Shown: positions 43,678-53,292, counted from the stretch's first letter. The stretch: 64,000 nt of DNA from DSYU01 sp964437595 (GCA_964437595.1 CAYTHO010000015.1:1-64000); one strand, 5' to 3'. The notes: generated by a model from the sequence alone, not told the origin. A program made the numbers and translations.

Positions 43678-44658
43678 TTACTTGTTCTCTTTCGAAGGGA
43701 CGATGATGCGCAGCGCGCCGGGTATCAGGCGAATTTTGACCGGAGTGCGCCCTATCGCTTCGCCATCGGCCTGCACAGGCATAGATGGCCTGGACTGAAT
43801 CTCAATCCAATCATGAACGCCAACGTAATGAAGCATGGGGTGTTCATCTAGTTTGCGGCGAAGGAAAAAATGGCTGAGGACAGCCAGGTACTCCCGGATT
43901 GATTTGGCGCGGATAATAAAGGTATCCAGGCAGCCATCGGAAGGTTCGATTGTTACCCCTTCATACTGCGGCTGGAGGCCCATCAATTTGCAGTTAGCGA
44001 CCATCACTTCAGTAGCAAAGGTGCGAATATTATTACGATCCGCCTTGACTCGGCAGAGATGCAGGTCGGAATGCAGGATAGGGTCAATGGCATGATACAA
44101 ATAAGCCAGAAAGCCATAACGCCGTTTATCGTCCCGGGCCGTCTTGTGCATGGTCATGGCGGTAATGCCAACACTAACGTTCATTACATAAAAATCGCTC
44201 TTGCCGCCGCAGGAGACCTCCATTACATCCACATCTTGAATGGTAAACGGGCCCACCATCACGTTGAGCGCGCCCTCCAGGGTCAGGGGGATCAAGAGAT
44301 CGCGGGCCAGGATGTTCCCGGTGCCAGCAGGTAGAATGCCCATCGGTACCCCCGTATTGACCATGCCCGATACCACAGCAGATATGGTGCCGTCTCCACC
44401 GGCGGCGATGACGACATCCACGCCTTTTTTTAGGCGAGTGCGCACCAGTTTACGCAGGTCTTCATCCTTTTGGGTTTCATAAATATCGCACTGCCAGCCG
44501 TGCTCTTCACTGAAACGATTGATGGTCTCCCTGGCTGCAGCGGCATCGGTAAAGCCAGCCACCGGGTTCAGCACCACAAAAACGCGCGGCGGTGTGGATT
44601 GGGAATTGGAGAACTGGTCTTCTTCTTGTGCCGTAGGGATGGTCAATGCGAACCTCAT
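43678..44658 (-). CDS. Diacylglycerol/sphingosine-kinase-like lipid kinase
   Basis: A 326-residue cytosolic kinase of the DagK/YegS/LCB5 family. The nucleotide-binding signature is AAGGDGTISAVVSGM, followed by GILPAGTGNILARDL, and the C-terminal beta domain has EPSDGCLDTFII. It would phosphorylate a membrane lipid alcohol using ATP. The ATG overlaps the stop of the small coiled-coil gene as ATGA. Confidence 0.9.
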   Translation of the reverse strand: MRFALTIPTAQEEDQFSNSQSTPPRVFVVLNPVAGFTDAAAARETINRFSEEHGWQCDIYETQKDEDLRKLVRTRLKKGVDVVIAAGGDGTISAVVSGMVNTGVPMGILPAGTGNILARDLLIPLTLEGALNVMVGPFTIQDVDVMEVSCGGKSDFYVMNVSVGITAMTMHKTARDDKRRYGFLAYLYHAIDPILHSDLHLCRVKADRNNIRTFATEVMVANCKLMGLQPQYEGVTIEPSDGCLDTFIIRAKSIREYLAVLSHFFLRRKLDEHPMLHYVGVHDWIEIQSRPSMPVQADGEAIGRTPVKIRLIPGALRIIVPSKENK

Positions 44659-44993
44659 TTTGGATAGGGGCCTAAGGGGCGGTTGGCCTGGATCGGCAGC
44701 GAACGCCCAACGTTCGCCGCCCCGCTTTCATCCAGCAACTGTTTCAGATCAATCATAGCACGTTCAACAGCCTGTTTCGCCAGCTCCCAACGCTGATCGG
44801 GCGCGGTGCGCAGTTCTGCCAGGCGGGTTTGCGTTTTCTTATAATAATCATCCAGACGTGCAATCATCTGCTGATGATCAGCATTCCTATCTGAGGCGCT
44901 CAACTGGGGATCGTTTTTATAACGATCAACCCACCTCTTCCACTCATTCAGTTGGGCATCTACCTTTTCCTGGTAACGCTCTCGCATACTCAT
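44655..44993 (-). CDS. Small coiled-coil protein, function unknown
   Basis: A 112-residue highly charged helical protein (MRERYQEKVDAQLNEWKRWVDRYK, then QMIARLDDYYKKTQTRLAEL). No named family beyond a general resemblance to small stress-type coiled-coil proteins. ATG 44993 has AAAGGA upstream. It is translationally coupled to the lipid kinase. Confidence 0.65.
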   Translation of the reverse strand: MSMRERYQEKVDAQLNEWKRWVDRYKNDPQLSASDRNADHQQMIARLDDYYKKTQTRLAELRTAPDQRWELAKQAVERAMIDLKQLLDESGAANVGRSLPIQANRPLGPYPK

Positions 44994-45087
44994 AAAAGAG
45001 TCCTTTAAGAGAATCATATCCAGCCAGAAATCAAACCGATAGACAGATTTACGGCAGTAGCATCAAAGATACATCAATCATTCCCGG

Positions 45088-45780
45088 CTATAAATTGGAG
45101 CGCAAGCGGTAGCCGACCCCGGGCTCGGTAGTGACAAAATGCGGGCGGCTCGGTTCAGGTTCAATTTTCCGGCGCAGGTTGCTGATATTGACGCGCAGCA
45201 AGTGCATTTCATCCTCATAGCCCATTCCCCATACCTGGCGAAGGAGCTGCCGGTGGGTGAGCACTTTGCCCGCGTTCAGCACCATTACGCGGAGAAGATC
45301 ATACTCGGTAGGCGTCAACTGGACTTCATTACCCTGCGAGGTAACCCGCCGGTGGGCCAGGTCTACCTCGAGGCCATCCAGCGAAAAGACCGGTTCCTGT
45401 TCAGGCTGGGTGGTGCGGCGCACCGCGACACGCAGGCGAGCCATCAATTCACCAATACCAAAGGGCTTAGTAAGGTAATCGTCCGCGCCCGCATCCAGGG
45501 CACTCACCTTATCGGCTTCACGTTCTCGAACGGACAGGACAACGATCGGAAGATGGGTCCATTCGCGAAGCTGGCGAATCACCTCAATCCCATCCATATC
45601 AGGCAACCCCAGGTCCAGGATCAACAGATCCGGGCGATTGGCAATGACGGCGGTCAGCGCTTCCTGCCCCGTCGAAGCTTCGTAAACCGCATAATCATAG
45701 GCGCTCAACGAAGTACGTAAAAACCTGCGAATGGCGCGCTCATCGTCCACGACTAAAACCCGCAATCCCTTATCATTCAT
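45088..45780 (-). CDS. kdpE: KdpE-type response regulator
   Basis: A 230-residue OmpR/PhoB-class regulator. The receiver has VDDE, acceptor LLILDLGLPD and TKPF; the C-terminal winged helix has LTPTEYDLLRVMVLNAGKVLTHRQLL. High similarity in style to KdpE, plus overlap with kdpD (ATGA at 45780-45777), makes the assignment firm. KdpDE normally controls the kdpFABC potassium pump, which is not in this window. Confidence 0.92.
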   Translation of the reverse strand: MNDKGLRVLVVDDERAIRRFLRTSLSAYDYAVYEASTGQEALTAVIANRPDLLILDLGLPDMDGIEVIRQLREWTHLPIVVLSVREREADKVSALDAGADDYLTKPFGIGELMARLRVAVRRTTQPEQEPVFSLDGLEVDLAHRRVTSQGNEVQLTPTEYDLLRVMVLNAGKVLTHRQLLRQVWGMGYEDEMHLLRVNISNLRRKIEPEPSRPHFVTTEPGVGYRLRSNL

Positions 45781-48497
45781 GTTCGTATTTCCTCCCTAAC
45801 AGGTCCATTTTCATGCCCGGCAGAAGGCGCCGGGTCAAGCGGCATGGTGTAGGAGATCTTTGCCCCACCCTCAGGCCGGTTTTCAGCCCAGATCTTCCCC
45901 CCATGTGCCTCCACAATGCCCTTACAAATTGACAGGCCCAAACCGGTTCCCACCACATTCTCAAAGCGCTTGACCCGATAAAACTTATCAAAAATGCGCC
46001 GCAGATCTTCCTCCGGGATGCCAGGGCCATGGTCCTCCACGTCTACCTGCACGCTGTCGCCATTTTGCCAGGCGCGGATATAAATAGGCGCGTTTTCTGG
46101 AGAGTACTTGGCGGCATTTTCCAGCAGATTAATCAAAACCTGGTTGATCAGTACATAATCGGCGGACACCAGCGGCAGATCAGGAGGGATCTCCACATCA
46201 ACAACGTGGTCCTCCAGCCGGGAAGCCAGCGAATTGAGAGTCGATCCTATTACATCCTGTACATCGCACGGCTGTGGGGCAAGCCGCAGTGCTCCCGATT
46301 CCAGGCGCGACATATCCAGCAGGTTTCCCACCAGGCGATTGAGGCGTTCGGCCTCGCCAAGCGCGGTTTCCACCAGCTCGCGGCGGGTTTCAGTATTTAA
46401 AACATCATCTTCCATGCGCAAGCTGCTCAGCACGCCGGTGATGGAGGCCAGTGGAGTGCGCAGATCATGAGAGATGGAATTAAGCAGCGCCGATTGAAGT
46501 TTTTCGGTAGCGCGCAGTACTTCGGCCTGGCTGGCCTCTTCAGCAAACAGAGCGCGCTCGATAGAGGAGGCTACTTTTGTAACATACACGCTCAATTGGT
46601 GCATCTGTTCGATGTGCAGGCCGGGCTTATCGCCCGCCAGGTAAACTCCCAGCACGCCCAGAATACCGCGGTTGGTTTCCAAAGGAAAGTAGCGGTAGCT
46701 GGCATACGAAAAGGTGCCGGTGTTGTACCCGGCTGGCCGGCCCTGCTGGAAAGCCCATTCAGCGGCAGTAAGCTCGCTCCTGTCTAACGGTTTGCCAGCG
46801 CTGGATGCCCTGAGAACCAGTTGATCTTTCCCAGATGCGCTGCTGGATGGTAAGAGAATTACCGCCTGGCGGTCAAACGTACTTTCGATATGGGCAATCG
46901 TTGTGGCTAGAATCGCGGGCGTATCAACAGCCGTGGCCAGGTCACGGCTGAGTTCATACAGTTGGGTTACCTGATCCGCGCGGCGCTGGGAGGCGCGCGC
47001 CTGCGACCGCTCCCGCGAAACTAACATGCTAATCGTAATGTTAATGATGATCAGCGTGATAAAGGCAATGGTATATTCCGGAGCAAACCCAAACAAATGA
47101 TAATAAGGGGGAACAAAAAAGAAATCGAAGGCCAGCACATTCAATATGGTAGTAAGCAGGGCGGGTGCCAGGCTCAGGGAAAAAGAAGCGATCACCGACG
47201 CAAGCAGAAACAACATGATCAGGTTGGCCGAACGGGAGATGACGTTGGGGGTCAACGCCAGGCCCAGGAGGGTAGGCGCCAGCACCAGCAACAGGCTGGC
47301 CAACACCTGGGTGCGCGAAATCGATTTCCAGAAGCGCGGCGCCTGAAACGGGCGCGGGGTAAAATCAGATCCCACGACATAGACATTCATAGTGGGGTCT
47401 TCGCGGAGGATTTGTTCTGCCAGGGTCGGCCTTAGCAAGCCGTGGAAGCGTCCGTGGGCGGATCGACCAACCATGATGCGGTGGATATGGTGCTTGTGAG
47501 CATAATCGCGTACCGCCTCGATCACTGTACGTCCAAAACGTATTTCGGTTTTGGCGCCTAACGTCTCAGCCAGGCGCAGGTGCTGGTTTACCGGGGCTTT
47601 TTGATCGATGGTGGCATCTGGCTTATTCGGGGTCTGCACGTGGATGGCGATCCATTCCGCGCCGATTTCATCCGCCATACGCCGCCCGGCTCGCACCAGC
47701 CGCCCGCTGTTGGGGCTATCGCTGACGCATACGAGCAGGCGTTCAGAACTGGTTTCGGTGTGCGCCAGACCGTGATGCTGGAGATAGGAGCGCATGAACC
47801 TATTCGAACGGCGCGCCACGTAGCGTAAGGTCAGCTCGCGCAGTGCAAACAGGCTGCTTGGCTGGAAAAGTTTCTCCATCTCCATCTGGAGGCGGGGCGG
47901 GGTAATAATCTGCCCAGCCTGGTAGCGAGCGAGAAGCTCCTGAGGCGGTAGATCGACCATTTCAATACGATCGGCTTCATCCAGGTAACGATCCGTGATG
48001 ATATCTTGAACCACCACACCGGTGAGATAGGCTACCGCGTCTACCTGGCTTTCGAGCTGGTAGATATTGAGCGTGGTATACACATCGATACCGGCATTGA
48101 GCAGCTCGACAATTTCCAGAAAGCGGGTTTCGTGGCGCAGGCCGGGCGGGTTAGAGCGAGCCATGTGATCGACCAGCACGAGCCGCAGGCAGCGGGCCAG
48201 CACAGCATCCAGGTTCATACCCTGGTACGATATGCCCGATCCGTTCACGGCATAGTGGGGAAGCACCTCGAATTTTTCCAACAACTGCAGAACCGCAGCA
48301 TCGCCATGCGAATCCACATAGCCAACCACTGCATCGATCCCCTCTTGCAGCCGGCGGAAGGCATCCTCCAGCATCGCGAGGGTTTTGCCTGTGCCAGGAG
48401 CATAGCTAAAGAAAACTTTTAGTTTTCCCCGCTCCCGCGCATTTTCCCCCCCGGCTGGATGATGCACTGCCTTGGAATGAGCTATGTTGGTTTCCAT
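45777..48497 (-). CDS. kdpD: KdpD-type sensor histidine kinase
   Basis: About 906 residues with the full KdpD layout. The N-terminal KdpD domain has a Walker A-like FFSYAPGTGKTLAML and LVLVDHMARSNPPG. A universal-stress-like domain follows (about 245-370), then four membrane helices (about 400-500: VLASLLLVLAPTLLGLAL onward), GAF, phospho-accepting His in SISHDLRTPL, and ATPase motifs ENAAKYSPE, DHGPGIPEED and GTGLGLSICK. Two starts are possible: ATG 48530 and ATG 48497. A TATAAT box ends exactly 6 bases before 48497, so that start may be leaderless. Confidence 0.9.
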   Translation of the reverse strand: METNIAHSKAVHHPAGGENARERGKLKVFFSYAPGTGKTLAMLEDAFRRLQEGIDAVVGYVDSHGDAAVLQLLEKFEVLPHYAVNGSGISYQGMNLDAVLARCLRLVLVDHMARSNPPGLRHETRFLEIVELLNAGIDVYTTLNIYQLESQVDAVAYLTGVVVQDIITDRYLDEADRIEMVDLPPQELLARYQAGQIITPPRLQMEMEKLFQPSSLFALRELTLRYVARRSNRFMRSYLQHHGLAHTETSSERLLVCVSDSPNSGRLVRAGRRMADEIGAEWIAIHVQTPNKPDATIDQKAPVNQHLRLAETLGAKTEIRFGRTVIEAVRDYAHKHHIHRIMVGRSAHGRFHGLLRPTLAEQILREDPTMNVYVVGSDFTPRPFQAPRFWKSISRTQVLASLLLVLAPTLLGLALTPNVISRSANLIMLFLLASVIASFSLSLAPALLTTILNVLAFDFFFVPPYYHLFGFAPEYTIAFITLIIINITISMLVSRERSQARASQRRADQVTQLYELSRDLATAVDTPAILATTIAHIESTFDRQAVILLPSSSASGKDQLVLRASSAGKPLDRSELTAAEWAFQQGRPAGYNTGTFSYASYRYFPLETNRGILGVLGVYLAGDKPGLHIEQMHQLSVYVTKVASSIERALFAEEASQAEVLRATEKLQSALLNSISHDLRTPLASITGVLSSLRMEDDVLNTETRRELVETALGEAERLNRLVGNLLDMSRLESGALRLAPQPCDVQDVIGSTLNSLASRLEDHVVDVEIPPDLPLVSADYVLINQVLINLLENAAKYSPENAPIYIRAWQNGDSVQVDVEDHGPGIPEEDLRRIFDKFYRVKRFENVVGTGLGLSICKGIVEAHGGKIWAENRPEGGAKISYTMPLDPAPSAGHENGPVREEIRT

Positions 48498-48503
48498 CTT
48501 TTT

Positions 48504-48509
48504 ATTATA
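48504..48509 (-). promoter_or_regulatory. -10 box 6 bases before a kdpD start codon
   Basis: TATAAT on the minus strand, then AAAAAG, then ATG at 48497. No convincing -35 box is visible. If used, the kdpDE mRNA would be leaderless. Confidence 0.45.
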
Positions 48510-48795
48510 TATCCTGTTCTTATTCTCCATAATTTCAGCATATCTGAGGTCAATAGTTTGTCAAGAAGCCGGGATAAACCGTTCTGGTTTTGTTCAGAAC
48601 AACGTTTGCGTGGTCAACGAGAAACAGGGGTGCCATTCATTTATATTCCTCATGGTTCGCTTGCGGCATGCGGATTTCTCAGCCTTTTGGCAGAAACTCG
48701 GTTGCTTTTATTTAACGTAACATAGCGTTTTTCCACAATTTAAGGTATGCTTAAAGCTGTGCATTGAACACAAGAACGCTGGACAGGAGGCCACT

Positions 48796-49353
48796 GTGAT
48801 TAAAGAAACCCTCAAAGAAGCCGAGACCCGCATGAAGGGGGCGATCCAATCCCTGGAAGATGACCTTAGCGGTATTCGCACCGGACGGGCTTCGCCGGCA
48901 TTGGTTGAACGCCTGCAGGTTGAATATTACGGCGCTCCCGTTCCGCTGGTACAGCTCGCTAGTATCAGCGTCCCAGAACCGCGCGCGCTGCTCATCCGGC
49001 CATTCGATGCCACCTCGCTTAAAGCGATTGAGCGGGGGATTATGTCATCGGACCTGGGCCTGACGCCGAACAACGATGGAAAAGTTATCCGGCTGAACCT
49101 GCCTCCCCTCAATGAGGAGCGGCGCCGCGACCTGGTCAAGGTTGTGCATGGGCGGCTGGAAGAATCGCGGGTGGCCATTCGCAATATTCGGCGCGATTTG
49201 ATCAAGGATTTGCGCGAGTTCGAGAAGGAAAAGATCATCTCCGAAGACGATCTGAAGAAAGCAGAAGAAGAACTGCAGAAGCTGACCGACCGGTACATTG
49301 AGCAGATCGAGGAAGTTGGCTATCACAAAGAACGAGAGATCATGGAGGTCTAG
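48796..49353 (+). CDS. frr: Ribosome recycling factor
   Basis: A 185-residue protein of normal RRF length. GIRTGRASPALVERLQVEYYG and the C-terminal VAIRNIRRDLIKDLREFEKE are family signatures. RRF with EF-G splits post-termination ribosomes. GTG start at 48796 with AGGAGG 6 bases upstream. It leads the frr-uppS-cdsA operon. Confidence 0.97.
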   Translation: MIKETLKEAETRMKGAIQSLEDDLSGIRTGRASPALVERLQVEYYGAPVPLVQLASISVPEPRALLIRPFDATSLKAIERGIMSSDLGLTPNNDGKVIRLNLPPLNEERRRDLVKVVHGRLEESRVAIRNIRRDLIKDLREFEKEKIISEDDLKKAEEELQKLTDRYIEQIEEVGYHKEREIMEV

Positions 49354-49356
49354 GCC

Positions 49357-50115
49357 TTGCCTACCGCGAAAACGCTGTCGAAAGAGACAGAACCCCTTAC
49401 CAACCTGCCCCAACACATAGCGATTATTATGGATGGAAATGGCCGGTGGGCTGCCAAGCGCGGGCTGCCCCGCCTGGCCGGCCACCGCGCCGGTACTGAA
49501 AACCTGCGCCGCGTCATCCGCGCATTTGTTGAGTTTGGGGTCAAGTATATGACCATTTATGCCTTTTCCACCGAAAACTGGGGAAGGCCGAAAGAAGAAG
49601 TTGAAGGCCTGCTGCACATCCTGGAAGATGTGATTGACCGGGAACTGGCAGAACTGCACCAGGAAGGGGTGCAGCTGCGCCACATTGGGCACCTAGATGC
49701 GCTTCCAGGAAACCTGCGGGAAAAGGTGATCCGCGCGGTGGACATGACCCGCAATAACGACCGGCTGGTGCTCTGCCTGGCTTTTAACTACGGCGGGCGA
49801 GATGAAATTGTATGCGCCATCCGCGACATCATCAGCAAGGGCATCCCTGCCGAGCAGATCAGCCCGGAGGTGGTCAGCCAGCACATGTTTACGGTGGGCA
49901 TCCCAGACCCGGATATGATCATCCGTACTTCGGGTGAAATGCGCATCAGCAATTTCTTGATCTGGCAGGGGGCGTACTCGGAGTGGTATGCCAGCAATGT
50001 TTTCTGGCCCGATTTTGACCGGGAGGAGCTGTATAAGGCCCTGGTAGAATACAGCCGTCGCGACCGCAGGTATGGGCGGATCGGCAAAATAAACACCAAC
50101 GCCTCCGCATCCTGA
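49357..50115 (+). CDS. uppS: Undecaprenyl diphosphate synthase (cis-prenyltransferase)
   Basis: A 252-residue enzyme. HIAIIMDGNGRWA carries the catalytic Asp; AFSTENWGRP and RTSGEMRISNFLIWQ are conserved. It makes the C55 lipid carrier for cell-wall precursors by adding isopentenyl units. It starts at TTG 49357, behind GGAGG inside the end of frr, so the three bases after the frr stop suggest coupling. Confidence 0.95.
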   Translation: MPTAKTLSKETEPLTNLPQHIAIIMDGNGRWAAKRGLPRLAGHRAGTENLRRVIRAFVEFGVKYMTIYAFSTENWGRPKEEVEGLLHILEDVIDRELAELHQEGVQLRHIGHLDALPGNLREKVIRAVDMTRNNDRLVLCLAFNYGGRDEIVCAIRDIISKGIPAEQISPEVVSQHMFTVGIPDPDMIIRTSGEMRISNFLIWQGAYSEWYASNVFWPDFDREELYKALVEYSRRDRRYGRIGKINTNASAS

Positions 50116-50123
50116 TCCCTGCT

Positions 50124-50933
50124 ATGCTGGCCCAACGCCTCATCGTCACCATCCTACTCGTTCCGGTTGGGATTATCGTTGTAGCCGCAGGCGGATGGGT
50201 TTTAGCTGCCGTGGTCACGGCTGCCCTCGGTTATGGCGCCTGGGAGTATTGGCGAATCTATGCGCATGGCGGTTATCGCCCATCGGCAGCGATCCTCATC
50301 GCCGGGGTAATGGGATTGGTGCTGGCCCGGCAGATGTACCAGTTTACCGGCAGCGGCCTGATTCTAAGCGCGCTGGTTCTGTTCGCCATGGGCCGGCAGG
50401 TGGTGCAGTTCGAACGCGGCAGCGAAACTTCGGCGATTGATTTTAACATCACCCTGGGAGGCATCCTGTACCTGGGCTGGCTGGGCGCTTACCTGATCTC
50501 GCTGCGCAACCTGCCTAATGGGTTGTGGTGGTTTTTACTGGTTCTGCCCGCCAACTGGTTCGCGGATGCCACGGCCTATTTTGTGGGCAGCCATTTCGGC
50601 AGGCACAAAATGAGCCCGCGAGTCAGCCCGAATAAATCGTGGGAGGGTTATGCCGGAGGAGTAGTTGGTGGGGCGTTGGGCTGCGCGCTGCTGGCTGCCC
50701 TATGGCACCTGCGGGCGCCAGCGATTACCCCGCTCATGGGGTTCATTTTGGGTTTGGTCATCGCCAGCATTTCACCGCTGGGAGACCTGGGGGAAAGCAT
50801 GTTGAAACGCGGCTTTGGGGTGAAAGACTCCAGTCACCTGCTGCCCGGCCATGGGGGCGTGATGGACCGCATTGATTCGTGGCTATGGGGAACGGCGATT
50901 GGGTATTACCTGATCCTATTTGCGTGGGTATAA
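50124..50933 (+). CDS. cdsA: Phosphatidate cytidylyltransferase
   Basis: A 269-residue integral membrane enzyme with about eight helices. The C-terminal CDP-diglyceride synthase signature reads SPLGDLGESMLKRGFGVKD, then LPGHGGVMDRIDS. It makes CDP-diacylglycerol from CTP and phosphatidate. It lies 8 bases after uppS and ends at a terminator; the usual neighbours dxr and rseP are absent. Confidence 0.95.
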   Translation: MLAQRLIVTILLVPVGIIVVAAGGWVLAAVVTAALGYGAWEYWRIYAHGGYRPSAAILIAGVMGLVLARQMYQFTGSGLILSALVLFAMGRQVVQFERGSETSAIDFNITLGGILYLGWLGAYLISLRNLPNGLWWFLLVLPANWFADATAYFVGSHFGRHKMSPRVSPNKSWEGYAGGVVGGALGCALLAALWHLRAPAITPLMGFILGLVIASISPLGDLGESMLKRGFGVKDSSHLLPGHGGVMDRIDSWLWGTAIGYYLILFAWV

Positions 50934-50938
50934 CATAG

Positions 50939-50976
50939 AAGCCGCATTCCAAAAAACGGAGTGCGGCTTTATTTTC
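50939..50976. terminator. Terminator between cdsA and the SIMPL gene
   Basis: A 12-bp stem AAGCCGCATTCC (50939-50950) with 50958-50969, one G-U pair, 7-base loop, then TTTATTTT. It lies between convergent genes and the stem-flanking A/T is suited to plus-strand termination. Confidence 0.85.
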
Positions 50977-50993
50977 CTTGCAGCTATCCTCTG

Positions 50994-51749
50994 TTAGCGG
51001 ATGAAATAGACTGCATTGACCTCAACACGTATGACCAACTGCCCGGCGGAGATGGGTACCTGCGCGGCGTCCATCGCCATGCCGCCTTTCCCTTCGTAGT
51101 AGGGAATGGGGGGATTGCTGGAGTAGACGTTCATGGTTTGCAGGTCACCTAACGCAACCCCGGCGGCCTGAGCGATTTCGTCGGCCTGGCTGCGCGCGCT
51201 TTCAATGGCCAGGCGGCGGGCCTCGGAGATGGCCTGGGATTTATCCAGCACATCGAAGTTGATGCCGGTAATGTTATTGGCACCTGAGCGAACGACAACG
51301 TCGAGCAGCTGGCCTAAGACCTGGAGGTCGCGTACAGTGACATACACGGTGTTATCAACGTTATAAACGGTCTCAGTGGGCATGCCCTGCATGTCAAACT
51401 GCTGCTGAGGGTTGATGCTGAACCCGGAGGTCTGAATGTCTTTAGCATCGACGCCCAGGCCGTTGAGCGCGCTGGCGATGGCCTGGGATTTATCGTTGTT
51501 CTGGCTGAGCGCCTCAGAAACATTGGCCGCCTGGCTGTGCACGCCGATGTACACGTAAGCTACATCGGGTGACAGGGTAACCTGCCCAACGCCGTTGACG
51601 GAGATGGTGCGCACCTGAGGCTGCACATTCTGCTGCTGAGTTTGAGACGCATTCTGCGCAGGCGCAGTCACAGATGGGGTGACAGGAGCAGCGCACGCGC
51701 TCAATACGAACACGGCGATGATGCTAAAAAACAATAAAATTTTCTTCAT
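50994..51749 (-). CDS. SIMPL (DUF541) domain lipoprotein
   Basis: A 251-residue protein. The signal peptide ends in the lipobox LSAC with Cys19, so it is probably lipid-anchored outside the membrane. The mature part begins with a Gln/Thr-rich linker and then the SIMPL/DUF541 domain (ISVNGVGQVTLSPDVAYVYIGV, ARRLAIESARSQADEIAQAAGV). Members have no settled function; some are outer-surface or oxidative-stress proteins. ATG 51749 has AAGGAG 7 bases upstream. Confidence 0.87.
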   Translation of the reverse strand: MKKILLFFSIIAVFVLSACAAPVTPSVTAPAQNASQTQQQNVQPQVRTISVNGVGQVTLSPDVAYVYIGVHSQAANVSEALSQNNDKSQAIASALNGLGVDAKDIQTSGFSINPQQQFDMQGMPTETVYNVDNTVYVTVRDLQVLGQLLDVVVRSGANNITGINFDVLDKSQAISEARRLAIESARSQADEIAQAAGVALGDLQTMNVYSSNPPIPYYEGKGGMAMDAAQVPISAGQLVIRVEVNAVYFIR

Positions 51750-51835
51750 GGTCTTCTCCTTGCAGGCCGACACATATTTCGCCCGCTGTAGTTATAACGA
51801 ATCACGAGGTAGAAAGTTCCCCACAGCCCGGCGGC

Positions 51836-53248
51836 TCACACAGCAAAAGCGCCATCGGACAGTGAAACCAGGTGAACGCCTTCCTGCTCCGCCACGGCTT
51901 TAAGATCCGCGGTAAAGCCGGAGCGGGCAAATAGATAATAAATGACTTTCTGCTCATCCGCAACCTGCGAAAGCTGCCCAACCTTATGCTTAAGATCGTG
52001 CAAGATATTGGTACCCACCAGGTTTTGCGACCATTTGCACTCCCCCACCAGGGCCACCCGGTCCCGCTCGCCAATTGCCATCACGTCGATTTCGGCATCG
52101 CGGTCCCACCAGCCGCCCACCCGTTCCGGCAGGAACGGCAGCCGCCCATCCCGTGCCAGGCGCACGATGTAATCGCGGGAGGCTTCCTCAAAGGCAACCG
52201 CCATCAGGTGATCCAGGTTGGGCCGGATGCGCTGCTCCAAAACAGCCTGGGCCAGCCCCAGGTCGAGTGAATTGAGATTGGGATGCACATAGCGGAACCA
52301 GAAGCGCAGGAAATGATCCTCAATTTTATAGATGCCTTTGCGGCTCTTTTCCGGCTGGCGCTCGGTGACCGGCACCTGGCGGGTAACCAGGCGCATCTGC
52401 TGCAAGATATCCAGGTAGCGGCTGGCTACGGTAACCGGGCCCACTCCTGAGGCCTGGGCAATCGCATTCAGGCGGGTGTGGCCCTGGGCGATAGCGCGCA
52501 GGATAGAGAAATAATTGCGCGGCTCACGCAGCTCTTCCATTAACAAGAGGCGCGGCTCATTGAACAGCGTGCCCTGCGTGTCGAGAATGTGCTGGCGGAT
52601 ATTGGTCTCCAGGTCCACCTGATCGGAGAAAATAGACAGGTAGTAAGGCATGCCGCCAAGAATGCCCCAAACCTGAAAACGGTCTTCGGGGGCGTAGCCC
52701 GGGAAGAAATGGGGAAGCGCGGGCAGGCCCAGCGGCGGTAGCAGCAGGCTGGCCGTGCGCCGCCCGTACAGCGGGGCATGGTAGCTGAGGACTTCATCTT
52801 CGATCATGCCAATGTAAGAGCCGCACAGAATGAGAAGCACCTGCCCGCTTTTCAACACGCCATCCCAGACCTTTTGGAGGATGGAAGGAATGGCTTTGTT
52901 GCCGCTGATGAGGTAGGTGAATTCATCCAGGATAATGATGGGGCGACCGGGCAAATCTACCAGCGCGTTGAAGGCGGCTTCCCAGGAAGGGAAGGTGAAA
53001 TTCTCGGGCACAGTGGGGTGGTCAAAGCCCCAGACCTGCTGGGAAAAGGCGGCTAACTGGTCACTGTCGGAGCTGAGGGTGGCGATGAAAAAGATATGCG
53101 GCTTGCCCGCGCAAAATGCGCGCAGCAGTTCGGTTTTGCCCACCCGCCGCCGCCCATACAGCACGAACAGCTCGGCCCGCGATGAGGCATACAGGTGCTC
53201 GAGCTGCGCCAGTTCCAGTTCACGGTTGATAAAGAGGTGATCCGTCAT
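51836..53248 (-). CDS. Archaeal-type AAA ATPase with DUF234 nuclease-like tail
   Basis: A 470-residue protein of the archaeal ATPase group (PF01637 plus DUF234). Walker A is VLYGRRRVGKTELL near residue 30-43, Walker B IIILDEFTYLIS at about 105. A winged-helix region follows, and the C-terminal DUF234 part has AEIDVMAIGERDRVALVGECKW, a PD-(D/E)xK nuclease-like arrangement (D, then ExK). Family members are common in archaea and sporadic in bacteria; the function is unclear. It is divergent from nurA across a 176-base gap, which may link it to DNA-end processing. Confidence 0.87.
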   Translation of the reverse strand: MTDHLFINRELELAQLEHLYASSRAELFVLYGRRRVGKTELLRAFCAGKPHIFFIATLSSDSDQLAAFSQQVWGFDHPTVPENFTFPSWEAAFNALVDLPGRPIIILDEFTYLISGNKAIPSILQKVWDGVLKSGQVLLILCGSYIGMIEDEVLSYHAPLYGRRTASLLLPPLGLPALPHFFPGYAPEDRFQVWGILGGMPYYLSIFSDQVDLETNIRQHILDTQGTLFNEPRLLLMEELREPRNYFSILRAIAQGHTRLNAIAQASGVGPVTVASRYLDILQQMRLVTRQVPVTERQPEKSRKGIYKIEDHFLRFWFRYVHPNLNSLDLGLAQAVLEQRIRPNLDHLMAVAFEEASRDYIVRLARDGRLPFLPERVGGWWDRDAEIDVMAIGERDRVALVGECKWSQNLVGTNILHDLKHKVGQLSQVADEQKVIYYLFARSGFTADLKAVAEQEGVHLVSLSDGAFAV

Positions 53249-53254
53249 AGTATA

Positions 53255-53292
53255 ATTATAATTATTATAATCACGTTTCTATTAAATTGCAA
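53255..53292 (-). promoter_or_regulatory. Promoter of the archaeal-type ATPase gene
   Basis: On the minus strand TTGCAA (53292-53287), 17 bases, TATAAT (53269-53264). A second TATAAT (53260-53255) ends exactly 6 bases before the ATG. There is no Shine-Dalgarno. The transcript would have a very short leader or none. Confidence 0.6.
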
